Shown piece after piece: positions 47,155-56,800 of a DNA stretch of 64,000 nt. The translations under genes were made by a program, and so were the position numbers. The notes under the pieces are model-generated. The model did not search any database. It was given only the letters and a program-made list of their open reading frames with translations, and was not told the DNA's origin. This DNA is from Verrucomicrobiales bacterium (lineage in GTDB: Bacteria > Verrucomicrobiota > Verrucomicrobiia > Limisphaerales > J093), in NCBI GenBank assembly GCA_024233215.1, contig JACKPW010000002.1:372001-436000 (forward strand). The letters run 5' to 3'. Each line of letters starts with the position of its first letter. Positions within the stretch are counted from its first letter, which is position 1.

Positions 47155-48165
47155 ATGAGAAGTAATGCGAAAGTTACTCCGGACCGGATCATGCAAATGG
47201 GCTGGGGTTACACCGTCCCGCTGATCATCGCTGCGGCCGTGAAGCACGGCGTGTTCGACGCGCTCGACGAATCACCCCGGACCGTGGGGCAACTCGCCCG
47301 CGAGACCGGCACCTCCGAACGCGGCCTGACCGCCCTCCTGAACGCGCTGGTCGGCGTCGAATTGCTCACCCGCAAAGGAACCCGGTATTCCCTGGTCCCG
47401 GAGAGCGAGGACTTCCTGGTCTCCGGCAAGCCCGGTTCGCTCGGGGGCATGTTCCATCATCTGACCTGCGACCTGATGCCAAAGTGGCTGCAGCTCGATG
47501 AGGTCGTCCGCACGGGGAAACCCGCCATGGCGGTCAACTCGGAGTCCGATGGCTCGAAGTTCTTCGCCGGCTTTGTGAAGTCGATCTTCCCGATGAGCTA
47601 TCCGGCGGCCCGGGCCTTGGGACACCATCTGGGCATTGCGAAGAGCGGGGCCCCGGTAAACGTGCTGGACTTGGCCGCGGGATCGGGCGTCTGGGGGATC
47701 GCCCTGGCCCAGCAGTCGCCGCACGTGCGGTTGACCGCGGTGGACTGGCCGGATGTGCTGAAGGTGACCGGGGAGGTCATCCAGCGCCACGGGCTGGCGG
47801 AACGGACCACGCTCCTGCCGGGCGACCTGCTGAAGGTGAACTACGGCAATGGCCACAACATCGCCACCCTCGGCCACATCCTCCACAGTGAAGGCCGCGT
47901 CCGCAGCCAGCGCCTGTTGAAGAAGACCTTCAAGGCTCTCTCGCCGGGAGGCACCATTGCCATCGGGGAGTTCCTGGTGGATCCGGATCGCAAGGGCCCG
48001 CCGTCATCCCTGCTGTTCGCCGTGAACATGCTGGTCAACACCCACGCCGGTGATACTTACAGCTTCAAGGAAATCAGTGGCTGGCTGCGGGACGCCGGAT
48101 TTCGGAAGCCGCGGCTGGTCGAAGTACCCGGGCCCTCGCCCTTGGTGCTGGCCACCAAACCCTGA
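47155..48165 (+). CDS. SAM-dependent O-methyltransferase (hydroxyindole/acetylserotonin OMT-like)
   Basis: A 336-residue cytoplasmic methyltransferase. The N-terminal winged-helix part (residues 1-90) is a dimerisation domain with the pattern TVGQLARETGTSERGLTALLN, which resembles a MarR-like fold as in plant-type and bacterial OMTs. The Rossmann domain starts at about 165 with VLDLAAGSGVWGIALAQ, the SAM-binding glycine motif. Acidic VDWPD and later LGHILH follow. The GTG at 47140 upstream is an alternative start. Such proteins methylate small hydroxylated compounds; no biosynthetic neighbours point to the substrate. Confidence 0.87.
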   Translation: MRSNAKVTPDRIMQMGWGYTVPLIIAAAVKHGVFDALDESPRTVGQLARETGTSERGLTALLNALVGVELLTRKGTRYSLVPESEDFLVSGKPGSLGGMFHHLTCDLMPKWLQLDEVVRTGKPAMAVNSESDGSKFFAGFVKSIFPMSYPAARALGHHLGIAKSGAPVNVLDLAAGSGVWGIALAQQSPHVRLTAVDWPDVLKVTGEVIQRHGLAERTTLLPGDLLKVNYGNGHNIATLGHILHSEGRVRSQRLLKKTFKALSPGGTIAIGEFLVDPDRKGPPSSLLFAVNMLVNTHAGDTYSFKEISGWLRDAGFRKPRLVEVPGPSPLVLATKP

Positions 48166-48214
48166 CGGCGCGCAGGACCTGCGCGATCGCGTTCGCATCC
48201 CGAATTGCTGGGTC

Positions 48215-48290
48215 CGACTCCTACCCGCACCGGTACTCCTACTCCTACTCGTAATCCCAATCCTCAGCCTTCAGTCTTCAATCCCTCATC
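48215..48290. repeat. C/T-rich low-complexity tract
   Basis: Tandem CTCCTACTCCTACTC-like units with scattered A and G, similar in composition to the tract at 38866. The gap from 48166 to 48393 holds no gene; at 48173-48188 GCGCAGG and CCTGCGC are close inverted copies around one base. Confidence 0.35.
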
Positions 48291-48393
48291 GCGCCGGCCC
48301 CGCGTGCTGCTGACAGTTCGCGTGCGATCTTGTCAAGCGTGCCAACCGCCGCGAGGAAAGCGGGCTTGAAACATGCCGATCAAGGCACCGGCA

Positions 48394-50013
48394 TCACGCC
48401 AGACTCAAGGTCGGCAGGAAACGCGGGGGTTTGCGGGCCCGGGTCACCTGCTCGAACGCGTGGGCGATGGCCAGCAACCGGGGTTCCGTCCAGGCCCGTC
48501 CAAAGAAGGAAAGACTGACCGGCAGGCCAAACACATCTCCGCACGGCACCGTGATGTTGGGAAAACCCGCCACTGCGGCAAACGTGGAACTGCCTCCGAG
48601 GCCGCGATCCCCCACCACGAGGTCCAGCGTGTGGGCGGGGCCGTTCGTGGGTGCCACGATGGCGTCGAGCCGGTTCTCAGCCAACACCGCGTCCAGCTCC
48701 TTGGACCACTGGACGCACCTCGCCTTCGCATCGAGATAATCCTGGTCCGTCAGAGGCCCTTTCGCTTGCGCCTCGATCAGGATCTCCTGGCCGAAGAACG
48801 GCAGCTCGCGTTCCTGGTCTCGCGTGTTGAAGTCGATCAACTCCGCCATCGACTTGACCGGGGCATTCGATCCCAGGCCGGCGAACCAGGCGTTCAGGCC
48901 CGCCTTGAACTCGTAGAGCATCACCTGGTAGGAGGCGCCGCCGAGATCCTGGCGTGAAGGAAGCTTGAACGGGTCCACCAGCGTCGCCCCCGCCCGCTGC
49001 AGCGTTTCAATGGCGGATTCCATCACCGGATCCACCAGGCGGTTCAGCCGGAACAGGTCGCGGGCCACCCCCAGCCGCGCGCCGCGCAGGGCGTTCCCCT
49101 CCAGACCCGCCGTGTAGTCAGGAGGGAACCGGCCGACCGAGGCCGCCGTCGCTTCATCCCGGGGATCCACCCCGGTCATTGCGCCGAGCAACACGGCGGC
49201 GTCCGCCACCGTGCGGGCGAGGGGACCGGCGGTGTCCTGGCTGGCGGCAATGGGGATGATGCCCGACCGGCTGACCAGGCCCACGGTCGGCTTCAAGCCC
49301 ACGACCCCGCAATATGAGGCCGGCGAGACAATGGAACCGTTGGTTTCCGTCCCTACCGCCAGCGCGCAGAGGTTCGCGGAAACTGCGGCGGCTGATCCGG
49401 AACTGGACCCCGAAGGACTGCGATCCAGCACGTAGGGGTTGCGGGTCAGGCCCCCACGCCCGCTCCACCCGCTGATCGAGCGGGAACCACGAAAGTTGGC
49501 CCACTCGCTCAGGTTGGCCTTTCCCAGCAACACCGCCCCGGCCGCCCGCAGCCGCTCCACGACGAAGGAATCCCGGGGAGGAATGGATCCCTCCAGCGCG
49601 AGCGAGCCGGCGGTGGTCGTCATCCGGTCGTGCGTGGCGAGGTTGTCCTTGATGAGAATCGGGATCCCGTGCAGCGGGCCGCGGGGACCCCGGGCCCGGC
49701 GTTCCTGGTCGAGGGCACCCGCGATGGCGACCGCGTCCGGGTTCAGTTCGATCACCGAGTTCAGCCTGGGTCCGTTCCGGTCCACCTGCGCGATGCGCTC
49801 CAGATAGGATTCCGTCAACCCGGCCGCGGTGATCCGACTGTCCGCCATGGCCCGCTGCAACCGGGCCACGGTGACCTCCTCCAGGTCGAACGATCCCGCA
49901 TGTCCCCCGGCAGGCTCCCCACGTGAACCGGTCGCGCATCCGGTCGCCACCATGCCCACCACCGAGAGGGTCCCGCCCAGGGCCGATCGTCGAAGAAACA
50001 TCCTGCGGTTCAT
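48394..50013 (-). CDS. Exported amidase of the amidase-signature family
   Basis: A 539-residue amide hydrolase with the Ser-Ser-Lys triad. Lys122 in GIPILIKDN, cis-Ser near 204 in SPSGSSSGSAAA, and nucleophile Ser227 in TETNGSIVSPAS are all in place. The N-terminus NRRMFLRRSALGG is a twin-arginine signal, and ATGC at about residue 26 looks like a lipobox, so it may be a Tat-exported lipoprotein. The start at 50013 is the first ATG before the RR motif; the frame continues upstream without a signal. The family hydrolyses many amides, and exported members can act on peptide or aryl amides. Substrate unknown. Confidence 0.92.
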   Translation of the reverse strand: MNRRMFLRRSALGGTLSVVGMVATGCATGSRGEPAGGHAGSFDLEEVTVARLQRAMADSRITAAGLTESYLERIAQVDRNGPRLNSVIELNPDAVAIAGALDQERRARGPRGPLHGIPILIKDNLATHDRMTTTAGSLALEGSIPPRDSFVVERLRAAGAVLLGKANLSEWANFRGSRSISGWSGRGGLTRNPYVLDRSPSGSSSGSAAAVSANLCALAVGTETNGSIVSPASYCGVVGLKPTVGLVSRSGIIPIAASQDTAGPLARTVADAAVLLGAMTGVDPRDEATAASVGRFPPDYTAGLEGNALRGARLGVARDLFRLNRLVDPVMESAIETLQRAGATLVDPFKLPSRQDLGGASYQVMLYEFKAGLNAWFAGLGSNAPVKSMAELIDFNTRDQERELPFFGQEILIEAQAKGPLTDQDYLDAKARCVQWSKELDAVLAENRLDAIVAPTNGPAHTLDLVVGDRGLGGSSTFAAVAGFPNITVPCGDVFGLPVSLSFFGRAWTEPRLLAIAHAFEQVTRARKPPRFLPTLSLA

Positions 50014-50462
50014 CCGGAGGCGAAGCCTACACGGTTCGCAAGGCGGACGGGAAGAACCGCCTTCCGCTTGCCCTCCGATCTCAGAACCAACAACCCCCGG
50101 GGTGGGGCAAACCCTGAATCGTCGATCGATCACCATCTCGACGCTCGCCAGCGGTATCTATGCGGTCGCCATGGGGAGCGCGGCCGGCCCGGCTGCTCCA
50201 GTCGGCGGCTCGCCGAATGACCCTCCGGAAGATGCCTCGTCGCCGGAGGGTGAGCTTCAGCACACTTGCCTGCGCGTCCAACCCAGGAGGCCGGCCACAC
50301 CCAGTGGGGTGCCAAACCCGCCCCGTTTGGACCGCGCACTTCCTCCTCGCCCCGCGCCGTCCGAGGGCGTAGCCTGCGTGCGATGAGCGATCCCGGTCAG
50401 CGTGGTGCATTCAGGCAGGGCAGACCAGCGCACCTGCAGGCTGACCGGGCAGTCCCGACGGG
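50014..50462. other. Divergent intergenic region, nothing recognised
   Basis: 449 bp between the amidase (minus) and the 332-residue membrane protein (plus), so promoters for both should lie here. No consensus promoter, repeat or RNA was seen. Small open frames in it have no family resemblance. Confidence 0.4.
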
Positions 50463-51461
50463 ATGAGTGGAGCGCAGGTCAGAAGGAGAATGCTGTGGCG
50501 AAGCAAGCCGTGCGTCGCCTTCGCTTTGGCCGTCGTTTACGTGGTTAGCTACCTGTTGCTGATGCAACGTAACGTCGGCGCGTACCGCGATGGCGTCCGC
50601 GTTTTCCCCTCCTGCTTCATCCTCGCGCCTTCCGACCCAACTCCGCGGGCTCCCGGCAGGATGACGATCACGATGCCAGGCGTCACTGTGTTCAATTACA
50701 TCTACTATCCATGCGATGTCGTCTGGTTCGGCCAATGGGGCTGGCCTGCGAATAGCACTCCTCCAGTCGCCATCGGTGCCACCTCACCAGAGCAGCGAAC
50801 CAGCGTTGTCCCGGACAAGACCGGAGAACCAGGAGAGCAGAATGACATTGGGAACCTGGTCGAACGGTATGAACGGGAGAGGGGTCAGGAGGACAAGACC
50901 GCACTGGCGAAGGCCCTGGTAGCCACGGGTGATGAGCGTGCTGTGGAGGTCCTCAAACGCGAGTTGTTCGACAGCTATCAGGGACGCGTGCTTCCGCGCC
51001 AGGAGGGGATGCGCGTTTGCTCGCTGCCGGGGTCGTTGGGCATGCTTGGCCGGCACAGCGCCTCGGCAAGGAAGGTCGTGGTCGCAGGCATGAAACCCAG
51101 TTTCTGGGAAGAGCGGATCACGTGGTCTGTGGAGGGAGTTTCCGCGGTGGACATGCTGGTACGAAGTTCTATCCTCGGTGTGGGGTTCAGCCAGGACGAC
51201 GAAGCCTGGAGGCAACTCCTGCTGCTGCGGGAGAATGCGGACCCCGGGTATCTGCGTCAATTTGCAGGGTCTCTCGTTGAAGCCGCCTGTGACCGCTACT
51301 GGCTGGCGAAGCGCGGCGAGAACGAGAGCGGCGTGGCCGGTTCCCTGCATGAGCGGCTGATGGAATATGGCCGTTGGCTGGAAACGGCGGATGGACGTGC
51401 TTGGGATCAGTGGTACAGGGGAATTCGGCATCTGGGCTTGGAACCGGAGTCGAAGCTGTGA
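50463..51461 (+). CDS. Membrane-anchored protein with helical C-terminal domain, unknown
   Basis: A 332-residue protein I do not recognise. Residues 14-33 (PCVAFALAVVYVVSYLLLM) form one transmembrane helix near the N-terminus. The central part is Pro-rich, and the region after about 115 (DIGNLVERYERERGQEDKTALAKALVATGDERAVEVL) looks like stacked helices, perhaps HEAT-like repeats. ATG codons at 50463 and 50490 are both possible starts. It stands alone between the amidase and a GH127-type fragment. Expression is unproven, but its length and absence of overlap favour a real gene. Confidence 0.55.
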   Translation: MSGAQVRRRMLWRSKPCVAFALAVVYVVSYLLLMQRNVGAYRDGVRVFPSCFILAPSDPTPRAPGRMTITMPGVTVFNYIYYPCDVVWFGQWGWPANSTPPVAIGATSPEQRTSVVPDKTGEPGEQNDIGNLVERYERERGQEDKTALAKALVATGDERAVEVLKRELFDSYQGRVLPRQEGMRVCSLPGSLGMLGRHSASARKVVVAGMKPSFWEERITWSVEGVSAVDMLVRSSILGVGFSQDDEAWRQLLLLRENADPGYLRQFAGSLVEAACDRYWLAKRGENESGVAGSLHERLMEYGRWLETADGRAWDQWYRGIRHLGLEPESKL

Positions 51462-51563
51462 CGCCCGTGCCTCGGCATCAATCGTTGACCCGCCTGACGG
51501 GTTACCGGCCCATGGCGCGTTGTGGTCGAAACCTCTCAGGTTACCGGTATCCCCGCCAGCTGA

Positions 51564-51968
51564 GCCTGCTTTCGGAATTCGCGCGATTCGCACGTCGAAA
51601 ATGCCGCCCGCCGTGTGGCCGGGATGCGCCTGGAATCGGACCGTGATCTTCTGCTTCCCCTGGAGCCAGCCGGGGGGCAGCGGATAACCGACATCCACGA
51701 ACTCGGGCCGGTTCCATTTCCCCACGGGGTTCTCGGTGACAAGGAGTTGGCCGTCCACCAGCAGGTCAAGGGTTCGTTGGCCGGTTTTCTGTCCCCAGTA
51801 GCGTATCAGCAAGAGCTGGGCGGCGGCCGGATCGATCTTCAAGTCGTAGCTGAACCAACCCGGCGCCCTCGCTTGGCGGAAGTGCGCGTCGCGGAACACG
51901 CCGCTGCTGGAGCGGCTGGACAGCAGGTTGTGATCGGCTCCGGGTTGTGATTCTCCGGGGGCGGCCCC
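51564..51968 (-). pseudogene. Orphan C-terminal DUF6805 fragment of a GH127-type glycosidase
   Basis: The minus strand reads ESQPGADHNLLSSRSSSG, then GWFSYDLKIDPAAAQLLLIRYWGQ, RTLDLLVDGQLLVTEN, FVDVGYPLPPGWLQGKQK and ITVRFQAHPGHTAGGIFDVRI, an excellent match to the DUF6805 domain that ends many GH127 (beta-L-arabinofuranosidase-like) proteins in polysaccharide degraders. Nothing upstream resembles the GH127 catalytic barrel: the frame begins at 52118 inside the following plus-strand gene. The fragment is about 135 residues long and should be non-functional, left by deletion of the catalytic part. Confidence 0.7.
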
Positions 51969-52038
51969 GGGAATGCACCCAGGAATGCACTGGCGGGGTG
52001 CCGGGCGAGGAGCTAGGGTTCCGGTCGTTCGCCAGCCT

Positions 52039-53817
52039 ATGAAACATCTGATTCTCACCGGTATGTGCGTGTGTCTGTCCCAGTCGGTTGCGGCCGCAAC
52101 GGAAGCGAGCCTGCCCACGGAGGTGGCGCGGGAAGCCGCCTCCTGGCGGTCGGCGCATCGCTTGATTGACCTTCACCAGCACATCGACATGACCCCGGAA
52201 CACCTGGCGCGGGCGGTGCGAATCATGGACCGCGCCGGCATCGGCATCGCCGTGAACCTCGGGACCGGCACCGTCACCCGGCCGGCGGAGGGTGGGCCTT
52301 CCGAGTTCGAGCGGAACAAGGCCCTCGCCGATCAGTTGTATCCGGGTCGGATCCTGCACTACATGCTCATCGACTACACAGGCTGGGACCAACCCGACTG
52401 GTCGGAGCGGGCCGTGAAACAGATTGAGGAGGGTCATCGACTCGGTGCCGCCGGATTGAAGGAGTTCAAGCGATTGGGCCTCTATCTCAAGGATGGCGCG
52501 GGCCAACTGATCCGGGTCGACGATCCGAAGCTTGATCCGGTCTGGCGTCGCTGCGGTGAACTCGGCATGCCGGTGTCGATTCACGTGGCGGATCCCAAGG
52601 CCTTCTGGGCGCCCTACGACGAATCGAACGAACGCTGGGCCGAACTGCGCGATCACAAGTCGTGGTGGTTCGGGGATCCCTCGAAGTTTCCGCCCTGGAA
52701 GGACCTGTTGGGCGCGCTGGACCGCGTTATCGAGCGCCATCCGGAAACGACGTTCGTTTGTGTCCACTTCGCCAACAACGCCGAGGAACTCGACTGGGTG
52801 GACGCCGCGCTCAGCCGGCGCCCGAACATGATGGCCGATCTGGCGGCACGCATTCCCGAAATCGGCCGGCACGATCCCGACGCAGTCCGGCGGGTCTTCC
52901 TCAAGCACCAGGACCGGATTCTCTTCGGCACGGACTTCATGGTGTATGACCGGTTGATCCTCGGCTCCAGCGGCAACGAACCTCCGCCGACGGATGACGA
53001 TGCCGCGGTGTTCTTCGAGAAACACTGGCGCTGGCTTGAAACCCGGGATCGTGATTGGAAGCACATGACCCCGATCCAGGGCGACTGGACCATCAGCAGC
53101 ATCGGGCTCCCGGCGTCGGTCCTGCGCAAGATCTACTTCGACAACGCGCGCAAGCTGCTGGCGCGGTCACTGCCCACCCCGGTGGTGCGCGCCAGGCATA
53201 TCGCAACCGACTTCATACCCACCGCTGACCTGGGGCAGGACGCCTGGCAGGGGGCGGATCCGGTGTGGATTGACCGCGCGACCCAGGACGGGGGCGCACT
53301 GGCCGGGCTCAGCACCACGGTGCGCATGCTCTGGTCGGACCGGTATCTCTATGTCGGCTACGAATGTCCCTACACCGAGTTGACCGTGTTTGATCCGCCA
53401 ATGAAGGAAGGGAAGCGCTACAACATGGACCAGAAGGGCGTGAGTCTGTGGGACCGCGACGTGGTGGAGACCTTCATCAACGCGGACCCGGATGACGTGC
53501 GCCACTACGCCGAGTTCCAGGCCGCCCCGACGAATGAGCGACTCGACCTCATGCTGCGACTCCCGGACCGGGACTTCGCCTGGAAGAGCGGGTTCGAGTC
53601 CGCGGTGACCGTGGATTCCACCGCGAAGATCTGGCGGTGCGTGATGCGCATTCCGCTGTCCGCCTGGGGCGACGTGAGCCCGCGGGCAGGCGACCGGTGG
53701 CGGTTGAACCTGTTCCGCTGCGACTATGCCCACAACGTGTTCATGGCCTGGAACCCGACGTTGAACGGCAGCTTTCACACGCCGGAACGGTTCGGGGTGC
53801 TGGAATTCGTGGAGTGA
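52039..53817 (+). CDS. Secreted amidohydrolase fused to a CBM9-like domain
   Basis: A 592-residue exported protein with two domains. MKHLILTGMCVCLSQSVAAA is a signal peptide and fixes the start. The first domain (about 40-390) is a TIM-barrel amidohydrolase: LIDLHQHIDM (His46, His48) supplies the metal-binding HxH, VSIHVADP the third His, CVHFAN the fourth and LFGTDFMV the Asp. The C-terminal domain (about 405-590) resembles carbohydrate-binding family 9, with a beta-sandwich pattern (MLWSDRYLYVGYECPYTELTV ... RWRLNLFRCDY). The pairing suggests action on a carbohydrate-derived substrate. It is convergent with the CobN-like gene; 19 bp separate the two stops. Confidence 0.88.
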   Translation: MKHLILTGMCVCLSQSVAAATEASLPTEVAREAASWRSAHRLIDLHQHIDMTPEHLARAVRIMDRAGIGIAVNLGTGTVTRPAEGGPSEFERNKALADQLYPGRILHYMLIDYTGWDQPDWSERAVKQIEEGHRLGAAGLKEFKRLGLYLKDGAGQLIRVDDPKLDPVWRRCGELGMPVSIHVADPKAFWAPYDESNERWAELRDHKSWWFGDPSKFPPWKDLLGALDRVIERHPETTFVCVHFANNAEELDWVDAALSRRPNMMADLAARIPEIGRHDPDAVRRVFLKHQDRILFGTDFMVYDRLILGSSGNEPPPTDDDAAVFFEKHWRWLETRDRDWKHMTPIQGDWTISSIGLPASVLRKIYFDNARKLLARSLPTPVVRARHIATDFIPTADLGQDAWQGADPVWIDRATQDGGALAGLSTTVRMLWSDRYLYVGYECPYTELTVFDPPMKEGKRYNMDQKGVSLWDRDVVETFINADPDDVRHYAEFQAAPTNERLDLMLRLPDRDFAWKSGFESAVTVDSTAKIWRCVMRIPLSAWGDVSPRAGDRWRLNLFRCDYAHNVFMAWNPTLNGSFHTPERFGVLEFVE

Positions 53818-53836
53818 GGCCGGACGCGCCGGGGAT

Positions 53837-56800
53837 TCACCTTCCCTGTCGCCACCAACCAAAGCCGACCAACCCCAGTGCCAGGGCGGCGAGCAACCCG
53901 AGGCGCAGGGGGGCTTCCGCGAAGCCACGGTTGGAGCGGGGCGATGATTCCTGGCGGCGCGGGGGTTGTTCCTCCAACACGCGGCCCTGCACGACGGGAG
54001 CGGAAGCGGCCGCTTCGGCGCTCGTTGGGCCTGCCGGAGCTGCCGGCGGCGCGGGAACCGGAGGTCCGGGCGCCGGTTGCAAGGCGGCCTCCGCCCGCTG
54101 CACCACCGACTGCTCTTCCTGCACCACCCCCGGCGCCAGTTCCGCCTTCACGGTCTGCAGTCGCGACACCGTCTCCGGCGCAGGCTGCCAGTAGCCCTTT
54201 TCGATCACGGTCAACATGCGGTCCACCATCGCCTGATAGGCGCCCAGGTTTTCGGCGGCCGTGAACTGCTCCCGAATGCCCAGGTCATACCGGTCCTGCA
54301 CGTAGGTTTCGAACATCTCCTGCCATTTCGCCTCGTCGACCGCTTCCGGCACCGTGACCTGCCAGCCCCACAGATTGTCCGTCACCTGACGGATCATGCG
54401 CGCCCCGGCGTACCCTTCCTTCAGCATGGCCTTGATCCACTTCGGGTTGAGATAGCGCGCGCGCATTTCGCGTCCCATGAAACGCTGCAACGTCACCGTC
54501 TCGCCCGCCTTCGGATTGCTCAAATCGCTGATGAGCGTTTCGGCGCCTTCACCGTTGATGGTACGGACCGCCAGCGCCGTGCCGCCGAGGTATTGATAGA
54601 AATCATCGCTGTCGATGGCGCCATAGACATTCGAGGAACGGCTGTGCACGACACCCTTCGCGCCTTTCAACGCCAGCCCCAGAAGTGCCGGGGACAAATC
54701 CGTTCCACCGGAGGACTGCGTTGCCCGCGTGCCCCAGAAACCCTGTCCGAACAGGTGGCTCATGCGATTGAAGAAGACGTCCGCAACCTGCTGTTCGTTG
54801 GTCCAACTGCCGGCCTGCTGGATCACATGATCGAGCCCCGCGCCGTAGGTCCCCGAAGGCACGCTGAACAACCGCACCGTCGCCAGGCGCTCCGCCTCCT
54901 CCGACGCCACCCCGCGGGCCTCCAGTGCCCTCCGCGTTTCGGCGATGTGCTGGAGCAACGGATTGTCCGCAGTCGTGTCCGTCTTCACCACGTTCACCGC
55001 CTCGTCGAGCCATCGCATCAGGTTCGGAAACAGGTCCCGGTACAAGCCCGAGGGAACGACCGTGACATCGACGCGCGGTCGGCCCATTTCCTCGCGCGGA
55101 ATCAACTCGACGCCGTGCACCCGCCCCCGCGCATCCCAACGCAGCCGCACGCCCATGAGCGCCAGGATTTGCGCCTCCATCACGCCCTCGTGCCGGCTGG
55201 TCTCCGTGCCCCAGAGATTGAACACCAGGCGGTCGGGGAACTGCCCTTCGTGGCGTTTCCGGTAGGATTCGATCAATTCCGCAGCCAGTCTTTTGCCCGT
55301 GGCATCCGTGGCCGGGGTGGGCAGGCGCGAGGGATCGAACCCGTAGAAGTTGCGGCCGGTGGGAAGCGCATCCGGACTGCGCACCGGATCGTTGCCGGGG
55401 CTCGCCGCGATGTGGCGGCCCGCCAACCCGGCGACCAACGCGCCCAGTTCCGCCTGCCCCGAGATATCCAGGCGATGCATCAGTTCGGCCTTGCGCCGCG
55501 CGTGTTCCTCCGGTTCGAGATCGGGTTCGAGTGAGAGAATCGCTTCCGCCGTCGCCGCCTGCATGACCTCGGAAGGCGAGACGCCGAACGTGTGCATCCC
55601 AAACGGCGTGAGCTTCTCGCCAATCCGCTTCAAATGGTGCTCGATCTCCTCGATCTGTTCGTCGTTCAGCGAAGCGCCGGGGGCGACGGTGATGCCGAGG
55701 TCGGTGAACAGCCCGCGTTCCTCACTCAACTCCGCGACCCGGGCCAGCATGTCCCCGTCGGCCAGGGCGCCTTTCTCACGCGCCACATGGTGGTCGTTGA
55801 TCAGGCCGCCGATCTCCCGGAGTTCGGGATTGAGAGTCGCGCGGTCCAGCGGCGGCGGCAGGTGCGTGATCATCGCCGCCATCGCCCGTCGCTTGGCCTG
55901 CAAACCCTCTCCGACGTCGTCCACAATGAACGGATAAAACTGCGGCACCGCGCCGACGATCACTTCACCGGTGTCGGCCTCACTGAACCCCACCTCCTTG
56001 CCGGGGAGCCATTCGTGGGTCGCGTGCGTGCCCAGATGCACCATCGCATCCGCCGCGAAGCGCTTTTGCAGCCAGAGGTAGAACGCCAGGTACTGATGAT
56101 GCGGCGGGAGGGTCACATCATGGTAGGCGGCCACGAGGTCCTGCTCCCAACCGCGGGTCGGCTGGGGCGCCAGGAGCACGTTGCCCCAGCGTTGCGCCGG
56201 GAACACGAAGTAGGGCACCGCGTCGGAATCGCGCCACATCATCACCTCGCTCTGCTCCGGTTCGCCCCACTGACCCACGATTTGCCGGCGCAGGGATTGC
56301 GGCAACAGGTCAAACCAGGCGCGGTATTCCGACACCGCAAGCAACTGGACCCGACCGGACCGTGCGAGTTGGTCGAGCACGGCGGCGCCTTCGGTTCCGG
56401 GTTGCGGGTTGTTTCCGAACGTGCGGATGGCGGTGAACAACGCATCGGCATCGGCCGGCGCTCCGGTCACCGAGTAGCCCTCGTCCTTCAGGCGGTTGAG
56501 AATCTCCAGCAACGAATCGGGCAGGACGTTCAGGTAGGAGGCCCCGATGCTTTCCCGCCCCGGCGGGTAGTTGTAGTAGATCAGGGCCACCCGCTTTTCC
56601 GCATTGGCCAGATGCCGCAATCGCACCAGCGCGGCGACGCGGTCCGCCAGGCGCTCGATTCGTTCCGGAACCGGCATCGTCATCACGTAGGTCTGGCCCG
56701 TGCCCACGTCGACCACCCGTTCCTTCGATGCCACAATCGTCGGGGCCACCGTGCCCGCGAGTTCGGCGCTGCCGATTTGCCAGTGGCGTTCGATGACGTC

